The notes beneath the pieces were generated by a model. It was not told the DNA's origin. It did no database searches and worked only from the letters and a program-made list of their open reading frames with translations. Source: Nakataea oryzae (taxonomy: Eukaryota; Ascomycota; Sordariomycetes; Magnaporthales; Magnaporthaceae). Taken from it: a DNA stretch of 64,000 nucleotides. Shown here in pieces: positions 39,865-51,111 of this stretch (positions are counted from its first letter, which is position 1; each line of letters opens with the position of its first letter). Where the stretch lies: NCBI GenBank assembly GCA_003049435.1, contig PYSQ01000024.1, positions 1 to 64,000 on the forward strand, given 5' to 3'. The position numbers and the translations under genes are program-made.

Positions 39865-42858
39865 TGTCGTGCGGCTGTCGGGATGGGGCAGGCTACCTCG
39901 GGGTCGGCACCCTGGGATGGAGATGACGCGGGTGGGGTAGTCGGAGTGAGGACAAAACGGCGACTGCGACGGACGCGCCTGGACATGGAGCTCCGTTGCG
40001 CGCGCAGACTCGAGTCGACTTTTTAGTGCGAAGCTTGTCTGGAGCTCCGGATAGGTGCGCTCTGCGCACGGGCAGTCCCAGCCAAGCACAAAATTCCGGG
40101 GAGACACGGACGGTTGCCCTTGTCGGCTCCCCTGGGGCCTCGACCCTGGCCCTGGATCGGATCGATGCAAGGCAGTGCGGCCGAGGTGGGGTCCAAAACC
40201 AAGACGGGATGTGAGGGGCGGGCTGGCCGTCGTCTTGGTCTTGAGCAGAAACAGTCAATCCGGCCGTGTTCCGCGAGCTGCAAACACACCACACAACAGA
40301 TAGGCATAGCACACAGTCAGGCCATCAGATTGCGCAAAGACCGCGTTTGCACGGCTGAGTCAGCCTTGGCCAAAGAGATAGCCAGACACTCCACCCCCTT
40401 TGATAAAATCATTAATAATAATAATAAAGAAGTGATGTGCGGGTGGAGACTTGCCTGCGCAAGGTACCGATCCAGAGGGCATGGGCGGGCGGCACGCACC
40501 TCGATCGCCGACGGACGGGAGTTGAGATGGGGACCTCCACTGCCGCCTCTTCCTCGACCCCGGCAGAAGCACACTGCAAGGGCGCCCAAAGGAAGGAAAG
40601 CAGGACTGTCTCTCCAGTCTCCGAGCTCTACCGTTGTTATCTTGGACGCTTTCCCCACCGGTCCGGCGACCCTGAAAGACATGTGCCAGACAGACCCTAC
40701 AGGTATGGAGAGACACTCGAGGCAGGGTCTCGCAGTCAAGACGCCAGTCCCCGCGGTGGCATTGGATGTCACTGCGGCCTGTCTGTCATCTGTGCACCCA
40801 CCCACCCCAACTTCGTTTTGGCGAGGCGGGTCTGCGTCATTGGGCGGGCGCGGGTGGGCTCAGCCCCCAGGCTCAATCGTAACCATCTTGGGGGCGGCGG
40901 CCCACCCCTTCGTCGCTGTTGACGCTGCCCGTCTGTCGGTGCTTACTGTCTCGCGCTGTACGCCTGGCTGGGGACATGCACCGAGGCCCCTCGCGGTCCG
41001 GGGCCGACGCGAAAGGATGCCAAAGAAGGGTTTGCCAGCGCGGTCATGCATTGCTGCTCTATGCCGGCTTCTCTTTGTGCGGTGGCTGGCCGGTCAGGCC
41101 ATGCATCATCACTGCTGCTCATACCTACATGCGTGCTGAGTGCAGCTGCGCAGTTCAGGGGAGGGGAGTGGGAATCCGGTCTGATCCTCTGCAGGCGGTG
41201 CCGCACCTGGGGCGGCTGGACTGACATGCATTTAGTGAAGGAGCCCTGCGCCAGCCGCTCGCTCGTGCCGGCGCCTGGACGCAGCCCTGGGCTGGCGGGG
41301 ACAAAGGTAGTGCCAGCGCGCCGCACTCGTCGCACATAGCCATCCCTCCGTCTCTGTCTGTCTAAGCTGTCAATCGGGACGACGGCTTAGGTCTTGTGCC
41401 CAGGCCAGGGACCAAGATCCGACATTGGAACGACGCGCGGGGCCGGACGCGGGAGGCGAGCCGCCGGGGGGAGCCCTTTGGGAGCAGCAGCCAGAGCCAA
41501 GGCGGCGTCGGCGAGAGAAGTAAAATGCGTCGTGCAGAGGCCGCGCGTTGGTTTCAATTGCATCATGAGCCACTGCCAATGGGGCCGGCAGTGCGCAGTG
41601 AGCAGTGAGCGAGGTGAGTTCTCTGTCCAGGTAGACCTGCAGTACATAGGTGGGCAGGTAGGTAGGTAGGTAGTCTACGTAAAGCCGGCCAACCAAGTCG
41701 AGCCTTGCAGCGCCCCGGAACTCCACTCGATGCGAGCGTGGACTCCTTCACCCCAGTGCGGGACCGAGCCGGCAGCACAAGCAATAGACCTCCACCAGTA
41801 TTACCACCACTACCAGCCAGCCAGCCAGCCAGCCCAGTATCCCACACAGGCCGTGCCCGCCCGCCCGCCTGCATCTGGCTGCCTGCTCCCCATGCGAACG
41901 GCCTAAGCAGCACCGATCCCTCCACGGCTCCGGCAGCCCTCGCACACACGCACGCACGCACGCACGCAGCCCGGCCCAGCCGTTCGTCTCCCCCTCAACC
42001 CTGCCCTCCTCCACGTCTTGCCGCCGTCATCATTGTCTTTTCCAGTCCCTCCCGCCCTCGCACCGCGCGACGACCACGACCCCCCCAACCCCCCCGCGAC
42101 GACTGTTCCAACGAGCGACGCCCAAGACTGGAGCTCCCCTGTCGAGCAGTGAATGACTGGGGATTGCGACTGGGCTGCTTGGCATATTGTGTAGCATGCC
42201 GTCTACCTAACGGCCTGGGCAACCACCCCCAAGCGCGCGACACGCCCGCCACGACCGACGCTAGCCTGGTCGTGGCATTGTGCGCCTGATTGGCGATACC
42301 CGTTGCCTCCACCGCCTCACTCCCGCCCACGAGGGACGCCCCGACCGGCCGGCGCACGCAACCAAGCACACCCCTACCTGCACAAATGCCCACCGCGACC
42401 GCTTGCGCGAGCTCGCCCTCTGCCCCACGCTCGAAGCCCTGTCAGATTTCCTCGTTGCCACCGACCGTCGCCAGCAACACCCTCACCTAGCGCCCGAGAC
42501 AGACCTAGACAAGTCCTGCCGACCCATCGACCGTCCCACCGGCCAGACCCGACCCGACCCCTGGTACCAAGCCCAGGCCCGATTTCTCGGCCGGCTTGAC
42601 GCTCGGCTCTTTGCCCCGAGGCAGACTGACCGGCCAACGCCCGCGCCTCCATCGGGAACGCGTGAGGACCCTCGTGCGTCGATACCTTCCTGACCCTTAG
42701 CCGCCCCCAGAAGGACGCCTGGGGGGCGCCACGGCGACGGCCAGCTCGGGGCACTCTCGAGCTGTGTTTTCGATGAGCACGGCCGCCGCCTTCTTCCACC
42801 GCCTAGTTCATCAGACAGAGAACCGCCGCGTTCTCCGTGCTGACCCCCAGATCGTGCC
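39865..42858. promoter_or_regulatory. 3-kb divergent intergenic region with microsatellites and a long CT-rich leader
   Basis: No gene is supported. From about 41.7 kb to 42.86 kb the plus strand is CT/CA-rich, as expected of a long 5' leader of the arrestin-like gene. Three tetranucleotide microsatellites lie at 41655-41673, 41813-41834 and 41945-41966. Frames of up to about 340 codons here (e.g. 40114-41139, 41705-42289) are low-complexity and not called. Confidence 0.5.
41655..41966. repeat. Cluster of tetranucleotide microsatellites
   Basis: Within 312 bp lie (AGGT/TAGG)n at about 41655-41673, (CCAG)5 at about 41813-41834 and (ACGC/CGCA)5 at about 41945-41966. They lie in the presumed leader or promoter of the arrestin-like gene and are likely to vary in length between strains. 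Confidence 0.75.
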
Positions 42859-44437
42859 ATGGCTGCCTCGGTCAGGATCTCGGGCCCGCCCAACAGCAGT
42901 TTCTTGGTGGGCTACCCAGGAATATCTGCAACTCTGGTGAGTGCTTGCTCCAGAGAATGTCGATCGCCTCTCGGCTCCCCCGCTGTTTTCCTCATTCCTT
43001 CCCTGCCACCCACGCTTGGTTCTCCTGGCGCTTCCCTTGCTGCGGGTAGAGCCGGACCCCAGGTTCGCCTTGGGGAAAGTAAAGGATGCGTCGTGCCGTT
43101 TCTGCTCCCTTTGCTCCATTCCTCGCTCGTCCCGCACCATGCTGTAACCAGGTCTCACGGCGCCCGTCTCACCGGCTAACGACATGCAACTACCGACGCA
43201 CTCATTCAGCCCCGGATAGAAGGAAAGGTTGAGATCAGGCCATCTCAGGGATACTCAATGCCTGTCGGCATATCTCTAGTCAGGATATGCCTCCAGAGAA
43301 GAGAGTCGATCCACCCAGCCGCCGACAACATGGCCAAGAAGCACCTGGGCACGCCGAGGCGCGAGACCATTGACATTGTGGGCAAAGAGCACCTGTTGTT
43401 CCGGTGTCAGGACGGCAAAGAGTCCGAGAGTGTGATCGCCATGGACCTCCCCTTTGTCCTGTTTATCCCCTTTGGTCGCGGCGGCGAGGAGACCAACCGC
43501 AGGATACCACCCGCCTCACTACAGCTTGCCAGCCGCACCGCCGAGACCTTCTACGAGCTCATTGTCACTGTCCAGCAGGGCGCTAGCGACCAGTACAAAT
43601 ATGCTTTCCCCCTGCCCCTGCAGAGGTATGATACGCTGTCCACCTTCGGCATGTACAACCGCCCGGAGAGCAAGGTTGCAACGGCCGACAACATCATCAC
43701 GCTCGCAACATCACTGCCACGCTGGAGCTACGGCCCCCTGGATCCCATAACCGTCTACATCAGGCTAGCTCCGAACCCCGACTGGATGAACAAGGCTAGG
43801 CGTGTCACTATAAACAAGATCACACTGAGCATAGAGGAGGAGATCACGTACAATCCAGAGGGCGACGAGCCGACAAAAAAGGTCAACAGGATCGCCAAAC
43901 ACACACAAAACGTAAGCGCCAAGATGCCCGAGGCCGGTTACACCACAAATCTCGGCCTAGTCTTTCCCTCGCGCGACCTGAGAGACTCGGAGGGCATCAT
44001 GCGGAGGGGAGAGCCGTCCCGGTTCCCCAACTACCAGGTCACCTCCTTTACAACCACCTCAACTCTTTACAAGATCGAGTTTTTTCTCACAGTCAAGGTT
44101 CGTGTCTCGCCGGGATCATGCCGCGTTCCAGCTCAGGATCAGACGTGTTCTCTTACGATTGAGTCGTGCTGACATTCTCACTCTGGGTTGCAAGGCCTCG
44201 ATGAGCTCTGCACGTGACATTGTGCTACGGCAGCCCATAGTCATCTGCCCCTTGGATCAGCAAGCCTGTAAGGAGGAGATTGAGGCCATTGAAGTGGCGG
44301 CACGAGATGCGTCCATGGTTGATCCCTACAACCCCTTCCTGCCTGCCAGGACAATAGTGCTCGCCAGCCAGTCGGATTCACTACGGCACCTCGGCCTTTG
44401 TCTCGTTGGTGGGAAGAAAAAGCCTCTAATCGAATGA
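42859..44437 (+). CDS. Arrestin-like (alpha-arrestin family) protein
   Basis: Exons 42859-42936, 43210-44097 and 44195-44437 join, both junctions in phase 0, to 402 residues; the donors are GTGAGT and GTTCGT and the last intron has a GCTGAC branch point. The N-terminus (VRISGPPNSSFLVGYPGI, then ATLPRIEGKVEIRP) begins the arrestin N beta-sandwich. MDLPFVLFIPF and the following PPASLQLASRTAETFYELIV, with YGPLDPITVYIRL (start of the C sandwich), match the arrestin fold of fungal proteins. The end (PYNPFLPARTIVLA) is short, with no clear PPxY motif for an Rsp5-type ubiquitin ligase, so its use as a trafficking adaptor is uncertain. No membrane span or signal peptide. The arrestin fold is likely; the cargo is unknown. 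Confidence 0.8.
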
Positions 44438-46620
44438 TGGGTCCCAAGACCTACGCGACTAACCGAAAAAGGAGGGGCTGTGCCGACCGTCCTCCTCCCC
44501 TTTGCCGCCTCGAGACATTGTCTGTCTTGCGGAAACTTGTCGAGGCACCTTCATACGTCCTCAACCTCCCGATCGTGTGTTTATCGATACTGCTCGGAGC
44601 ATTCAGAGCCACACGAGGAAAACGGCCCTTGCTCCGGAGGCCTGGTAAGCAACGGCTCGGCTACCGAGCCGACTCTTGTGCCGGCTTGGGCTACAGCGTG
44701 AGAGTTTCAGGTTCGGCTGCGGGACGGCAGGGTGATGTGACCTCATTATTATATATGAGGTACTTCGAGGAACCAACAGAGGAGGGATCGCTCGTTGCAT
44801 TCCTTTGTGCGCCCGTCTAATGTACCTGGTCTGATCTGTTGATACGCCAACAACAAAAAGAGAAAGACGCGCAAAGACGCGGTTTGCCAACGAGCCAGAC
44901 GAAGACCATCCGCCTTGGGAGGCGAGGAAACCGCAGCCCAATTACTGCCACAGACAGTCCGGTTACCTGCCCTCGATATTCTTGGCGACATTTAATTCCC
45001 CAGACTCTTGCAAAGTCACCATCTGGAACACGGATCAATGCGTCGGCTATGGCGGGTTATATGTTGGTTGCCTTTTTTTCTTGCTTCTTCTGATTACTTC
45101 TCCTCCTTTTGTGCCTGATTATCTTACCCCTTCTATTCATGGTATTTTTTCGTCTCAACTCCAGGATGGATGGCGCAGGAATCTAGCTAGAGCGTCGGTA
45201 GACTTTGATGGTTTATTTAGCTTGGGAGCGGGAGCGAGCTTTTTTTTTCTTGTTTGTACACTTTGAATAATTAAACATCTAACCTGTTTGCATCCCCTTG
45301 TTTTCTCGCCTTCACATCCAAGGACGAGCCCCACTAATCGAGACATTATGAGTTTGGGTAGAAGGAGATGGTGCAAGGAAACGTGCGTGCAGGTCAACAC
45401 ATAGACAACCCAGGCCCTATCTTGCGAACGGAACTAGATAAGGCGCTCTCTATCTCTCAGAAAAAATCCTCAAACGCAAGGATCTCAGCTCTACTCATTT
45501 TAGGTGTCTAGTCGTTCTTGGTGATGGCGGTTCGTCGTGCTTGGCGTATGTTTTCACTTGGACATGAATTTTCCTATACAGGTTTAGTATATAGATGAAT
45601 TGCGGGTAGCATCATCTTGTAGATATCTTTTCTTTTCTACTCTCGGTCAACAACGTTGATATCACCAATTAAAGCACTTGCGCGGTCGTAGCCCAAACAT
45701 GACTGAATTTGTATGCGAATTTTCGTGATTCAGAGAGCAACATCGCCTCATAAAACGCCTCAGAATATAGAACGAGACAGTATGTGCCTTTTTTATACAC
45801 TTTTTTTTTCTTGCTTTCGTATTTACTGTATTTCGCAGTTCCAACTCCATCTATCTATTAGACAACATGGATGTTCAAATGCGACGACACCCTGCTATCA
45901 GTGTCGAGATGGTCCTAAACGCCCAGCAATATACAATGCCCTGGCCCATTCCTCTGTTTCGAGATGGGCGTCCAATCCGCTGCCAGCCACCCCCGTCACC
46001 CACAACCTTGCGCGAATATTTTATGATCCAGATCCCTTAATGCCACTGCAGGTCAAGTCAACCACCAGACACGGGTAGCACTTTTGTGCTCGAGGAGAAG
46101 TGATGGGGGGAGATAAATAGAGTGGTGAGTAAGGAAAGGGCGTGAAAATGAAAATACGAAAAACACCAATGCGTCCCGCCCGTCAGTAGATAATCAACCC
46201 AGAGAACCGAGAATTGAAAGGCGCCCGTGGCTTAAAGATGGCCATGTCTGAAAATGGCACGGGATATTGGGGCCAAAAGGTCTGTTGCCCCAGGAAGACG
46301 GGGGGCAAACCCCGTCTTTTGGATGTTCCGAACCAAAAAAAAAAGAAAAGAAAAAAAGAAAAAAAAGGACCAAAGGGTAGCTTTACATGGAGAAAAGTGG
46401 AAACACAAAGCCATGCATTATGAAAATAGATAGAGAAGAAGGAAGAGACCCCTGATATGAATGTGATTGGCCAAGTGACCTTGACCGGCGAGCCGACCAG
46501 CTCGGTCGCAGGCCTGACATGCCTAGGGTCTCTCGCCAGTCGCCACGTCACTGGGTGCTACATTCACGTTTTGGTGGCGCAACAACCCAGAGGCTATTTC
46601 GATTACGAAGACGCCAGTTA
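44438..46620. other. Convergent intergenic region
   Basis: 2.2 kb between the arrestin-like gene (plus) and HSF1 (minus). Mixed AT-rich sequence with T-runs (45065-45260) and an A-rich block (46335-46370). A perfect hairpin lies at 46295-46318. No gene is supported. Confidence 0.55.
46295..46318. other. Stable hairpin in the HSF1 3' flank
   Basis: AAGACGGGG and CCCCGTCTT form a perfect 9-bp stem around a six-base loop. On the HSF1 (minus) strand it lies about 300 nt after the stop codon, so it could be in the 3' UTR. Its function is unknown. Confidence 0.5.
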
Positions 46621-49066
46621 CTAGGCCATGCGCCGACGCTTCGGATCTGGAGCGGGGCTGTCCCCAAGGTCGTTCCGAAAGATCTCCTCGGTTGCCGCCG
46701 GACTGGGAGTACCGTTGTGCATGGAAACCCCGGGCACAACATTGCTGTGCTGGGCACCAATGCCGGCCCCGCTGTCAAAGGGTGCGTCGAGGCTGAAGTT
46801 GAATTCTTCGCCGTCCGAGGAGTTCACGCCCCCAAAGTCAGTACCTTCAAAGCCACTGAGCTGGTTCGCAAATGCGCTAGGATCCAGGAACTGGTCAATA
46901 TCGATGGACTCGGGAAAATAGCCCCCTCCGGCGTTCTGTGTCGGATTGTTGCTGTCGTCGATGCCCGGGATGTGACCCGAGGGCGAGAGCGGCCCGAGAA
47001 TGTGATTCAGCTCGTCGATCTTGTGGTCCTGCTCCTCCTGGAGTCGGTGCAGCGCATCGAGCTCCGTCTGCGACATGGCCAGTTCGTCCAGCAGCGGTGG
47101 AGGTGGCGTCAGAGAGGACATGACGGGCGAGAGCGAGTTGCTACCAGGAGCGGCGCTAGTGGGAGCCCGCGAGTGTGGAGGCGGCGGGGTCCCCTTTGCC
47201 TGGCGGTTCGGGATGGGTATGGACGGTGGTTTTGAGGAAGCAGGGGTAGTGGCCAGGCCGGCGGTGGCGGTGGTAGCCGGCATTGAAGGAGATGTTGCTT
47301 TGGGCATTGACGCCTGGCGGGCCATGATGTTGATGACCTGGTTGCGCTGATCACTGTTCATGGTGACGGGGGTCTTGGCCGCCACGTCCGACAGGTCGAT
47401 ACCCGACGCGGCACCGGCGTTTGTGTCGTTGATTATCCTCATCATCTGCTCCTGGGGGCTTCCGACAGCGTGCTTGAGGTAGTCTGGCGTTGTCGTGTCG
47501 GCGGGCATGTCAAACAGCTCCGTGACCTGACCCATGCGCGGCCCGCTGCCGTAGGCTGGCGACGCCGTCGATGCGGGGGACGCAGCTGCGACGCTGGCTG
47601 TCCCGACGCGGGGGATTGGGGGCAGCAGCCGCTGGGGCCTCTTGGGCGGGCTTGCCGCGCCGGCGTGGTCCCCCGGCTGTCGGTGGACAAAGTCGCCGAG
47701 GTCGACGACGCTGCCTTGGGGCATGCTGGCGCTGGGGATGATGCTGGCGAGGAGATCTGATACGCTATGCGATCCGCCCTGCTCCTCGAGCGACTTGCGG
47801 AACACGTTGGCCAGGAAGTTGAGGATGGCGTTGATGGAGTTTTCGTGACGTTCGTGCATGTTCTGGAACGCCACGGCCTGCTGGTACAGCTGGTTGTGGT
47901 CCTGGCGCAGGCGCTGTATCATCTCGTGGATGGCCCGCTGCTGGTTCCGCAGCTGACCGACCTGGTCCCTAACGAGCTGGAGGTCCTTCTTCTGAAGCGC
48001 CCCCGCTGACGCTTCGGCTGCCGAGCCAGCTGGCCTCGCGGCGCCAGCCTGTGACGGGCCGACGAAGCCCTGGGCGTGCGCATCCTCGGCCGGCACATCC
48101 TCCTCGCTGTCGCCGTCGCCGTCGTCCTTCTTTCCCTTCTTCTTGCTGCCGCCGCTCTTAGGCTTGTTTATCAGCCACAGCAGGTTTGGGTGGCCTCGTT
48201 TGAAGTAGGGGTTGTAGTACTCGCTCGGGCTCTTGTTCTTCCGCTCGCTGGCCTTCATCGAGTTGTCCGACAGCCCCACCCTCTTGTGGAAACCGTACAT
48301 GTTTAGTTGTCTCACAAACGAGGCGTAGTTGTTGTGCTTGAAGAGCTCTGGGATCAGCGTTTTGGCAAATTCATCTTCGTCCAGTACTATGAACGAGTCG
48401 CCTTTTTGCGACCACCGGATAAGCTCTGTGTTTTTGGCCTCCTCAAGGAAGCTGCAGGCGCCAGAAGGACGTGTGGTTAGCACAAAAAGAAGAGAAGAAA
48501 GAACAAAAAACGTCGGGGTTTGCAACTGGGAGGAACATGACACGGGAGGGGTACCATGCTTACCTGCTCAGTTTCTGGACGAAAGGAGGGATCTGCTTCC
48601 GATTCGCCTGGGCGTCCCTCTTTGCCCTAGCAGCCTTCTCCTCGAGGAGCTGGATGTTGTCATTCTCATCGACAGGAGTCACCGAGGCGGGCTGCGGGAT
48701 CAGGGCGCCGTCGTCTCCAAAGCTAGGCCACGGCTCAGCAAGCCCGTCATACTGGGACCTGCCGGCAGTGGGTACAAGAGCGCGCGCGGCTGGGCGGCGG
48801 GCGATGACATTGGACGAAGTCGGCGCAGGCTGAGAAAATCCCTGGGCGGACTGGAACTGATTTGGGGCGGACATTATGAAGGGAGGGATGGTCGGGGTGG
48901 GCGGCTTGGACGAATCGGTGACGGCAAAGTCGGCATCCACGCCCGGGGCGTTCCAGCGCGAGAACTGGTCCGGGGGAGAGGCGTAGGGCGGCTGGTACGG
49001 CTGCACAGGAACGGCAACCGGTCCGGAGTCTGGAAGGGCCCGCTTCCTCGGGTTTGGTGGAGACAT
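46621..49066 (-). CDS. HSF1: Heat shock transcription factor HSF1
   Basis: Exons 49066-48564 and 48451-46621 join in phase 2 (GTAAGC...CTGCAG) to 777 residues. The intron sits inside the DNA-binding domain. FVQKLSS | FLEEAKNTELIRWSQKGDSF, then the IVLDEDEFAKTLIPELFKH stretch and NNYASFVRQLNMYGFHKRV, is the full HSF winged helix-turn-helix (about residues 162-270), including the recognition helix. Next come a basic linker, a trimerisation coiled coil with heptads (LQLVRDQVGQLRNQQRAIHE, then MIQRLRQDHNQLYQQAVAFQ, about 350-400) and a long Pro/Ser/Gly-rich activation region. The extended N-terminus of about 160 residues is usual in fungal HSF1. It trimerises on nGAAn repeats to induce chaperone genes. 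An alternative in-frame ATG lies at 49078. Confidence 0.92.
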
Positions 49067-51111
49067 GGAGAGGTACATGCGAGCCGGGGGCCTCGGTCCG
49101 CTGGGAGGCCGGGAGAGCGACTGTGGGCGGCTTGGACGGGTCGATCGCGCGATGGAGCCGCGAAGCAATCGAGGGGGTAGGGGAGGGGGATGTCCAGCAG
49201 TTCGGCCGCCGCTCCTGGAGGTCGTTTCGGATGGGGGTTTGCGGATTCAGGGGATACGGTGTTTGTTGTCGCTGGCGGATCGCGCCGGTCGGGTGCGCTA
49301 GGGCAAAGGCGAAGGCTAGAGGAACGGGGTCGTGGTTCGAAGCAGCCGGGAGGGCGGGCGGCGGGCGGGCGAGCAGGCTAGGCGCGCACTCTGGGCCTTG
49401 CAGGATCCGACAGGCAGGCGAGAGCGACCAGTCTTCAATGTCGGCCGAGGAGGGGGGCCAGGTAGACAGGCACACAGCGGTTAGATTGACAACGGCCAGC
49501 TCGGGCGGGGAACGAGTGGTGTGGACGAGATGCGATGTCGAGCCGAGAGGGCGTCCGCCACGGTGGGCCGACCGGCTGTGTCTGTTTATATGCTGCCGTT
49601 GGCGGATTTTCCGGATGGCGGCTCCCCTGGCCGTCCCGGTGGGAAACAAAGCTGCGCAATGAGGCGGGTGCTGTGCTCAATGTCGGGGGTTCTTGCTGGG
49701 CCCTTGGAGCCGCAGAGATGGAAAGTCCGCCGCTCTCAACCCGCGGACGGTGTACAGCGGGAAGGAGACGACGAGCGGATTCTGCCGCCTGCTGCGACCA
49801 AAGCCAAGCCGCCAGGCGCTGATTGAGGTTGGAGGTGGGGTTGCTGGGTTTACCTGGGCCCGTGGGAGCTGAATGGCTGCGCTCGCTTCAAGGGGAATGA
49901 AAAAAAAAATTATCCCAAACGAGGACCGTAATAGGGCGGACCTGTGGTGCAGCCTCAGACGCAAGAGAGGGATGCAGGATAAAAAATAAAAAGGGCCGCA
50001 AGAAACAAAGTCAAGGGCAAAACAAAAAAGAAAAAGACGAGAGATAGAAACAAGAGCTTCCTTGAATTGTTGTCTAGATTTATCTTATCCCTTCTCTTCT
50101 CGCCTTGGCTCGTGCCTCCCGTCTTTCTTGGACCGCGAAAACAGCGCCGGGTGTGTGCTTCGTCTTTGTACAGTCCGTCTTTTTGACTCCGGGCCTTCTT
50201 GTCCGCCTTGTTCTGCTGGCTGGGGGAGAGGCAGGGAGAGGCGCAGATGTGCGCACGCCGTCCAAAGTTGCTTGTCTTTATCTGCGAGCAGCAGGCACAA
50301 GCAGCAAGCCGCTCCCGAACATGAGGTGATCTCCGGGCCCACCACCACCCTCGTCCGCGGAAGCTGCGCCAGAGCTTCAATTTGCGGCGCCGGCCAGCAT
50401 TGCATTGGGCACCCTGGTGGAGCTCGCCGCCTCTTAAAGATCGCAGAATGAGAAGGCGATCGGCTTCTACCGCACTCCCTGGTGGGGCCCGACGACAGAC
50501 GGGCCCACCGTCATGGCAATGCAGCGTGCTTTAACGACTCGTGCTCCCCGCCAGCTCACTGCACCTTGTCAACACTCCCGCCTTTTTGTCGATATCCAAC
50601 GTTCCCTTTTCTGCATCCCCGTCGTACTCGCGCGCGCCCTTGTGCGCGCCGCCCACGCATCTCCCACCCCCTCGGAGGCCCCTGCCAATCAGCTCAGCAG
50701 CATGCGCCCCCACAAGACCAGCAATACCCGGTCTTGCTCCGGGGAAGTCCCCAGCGCCCCGGCTTCTCTCCCGGAGCTACTGTTCCGGCGCGACAGGCAT
50801 AGGTCCTGGCTGCACAAGGCATGCCCCAGCGGCTGCTCTACCGCACCTGCGGCGCGAGGCTGGTGGCCGCTGTCGCCCTGTCTTGCAGCTCTGGCGACCG
50901 AGACAAAAGACCGGCCGAGCGGCGGCTGCAAGCCACCCGTGACACATACATGTCCGCCTCCCTAACCAGATGCCCCGGGATCAAGCGCGTGCTGGTTGGT
51001 GTGCCTGACACAACTGTGACGCGAACTGCTGGATTAGCTTTTATGCTGCCGTCAAATCCGGGTTCTAGGGTATCTATTTCCACATGCTCACGACACCTTG
51101 CCGTCACATCT
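49067..51111. promoter_or_regulatory. HSF1 upstream region and CWC27 3' flank
   Basis: 2 kb with no accepted gene. Next to HSF1 the plus strand is G-rich (C-rich on the transcript strand) and contains a G-quadruplex motif at 49348-49369. A plus-strand frame from 50513 begins with an Arg-rich, acid-poor stretch (MQRALTTRAPRQLTA) like a mitochondrial presequence but soon becomes featureless. Confidence 0.45.
49348..49369 (+). other. G-quadruplex motif in the HSF1 leader/promoter
   Basis: Five GGG tracts with loops of 1, 1, 4 and 1 bases (49348-50, 52-54, 56-58, 63-65, 67-69) lie about 285 bp upstream of the HSF1 ATG, on the template strand. This fits the canonical G4 pattern. A role in HSF1 transcription is an inference only. 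Confidence 0.5.

Noticed and set aside
40114..41139. 341-codon plus-strand frame upstream of the arrestin-like gene
   Set aside because: No domain, in a divergent intergenic region with competing frames on both strands.
41705..42289. 194-codon frame rich in Pro, Ala and Arg
   Set aside because: It runs through microsatellites and CT-rich leader sequence; low complexity only.
50513..50965. Frame starting with an Arg-rich, presequence-like MAMQRALTTRAPRQLTA
   Set aside because: Only the first ~28 residues look like a mitochondrial signal; the rest is featureless and I could not find convincing splice sites. Kept as a possibility only.
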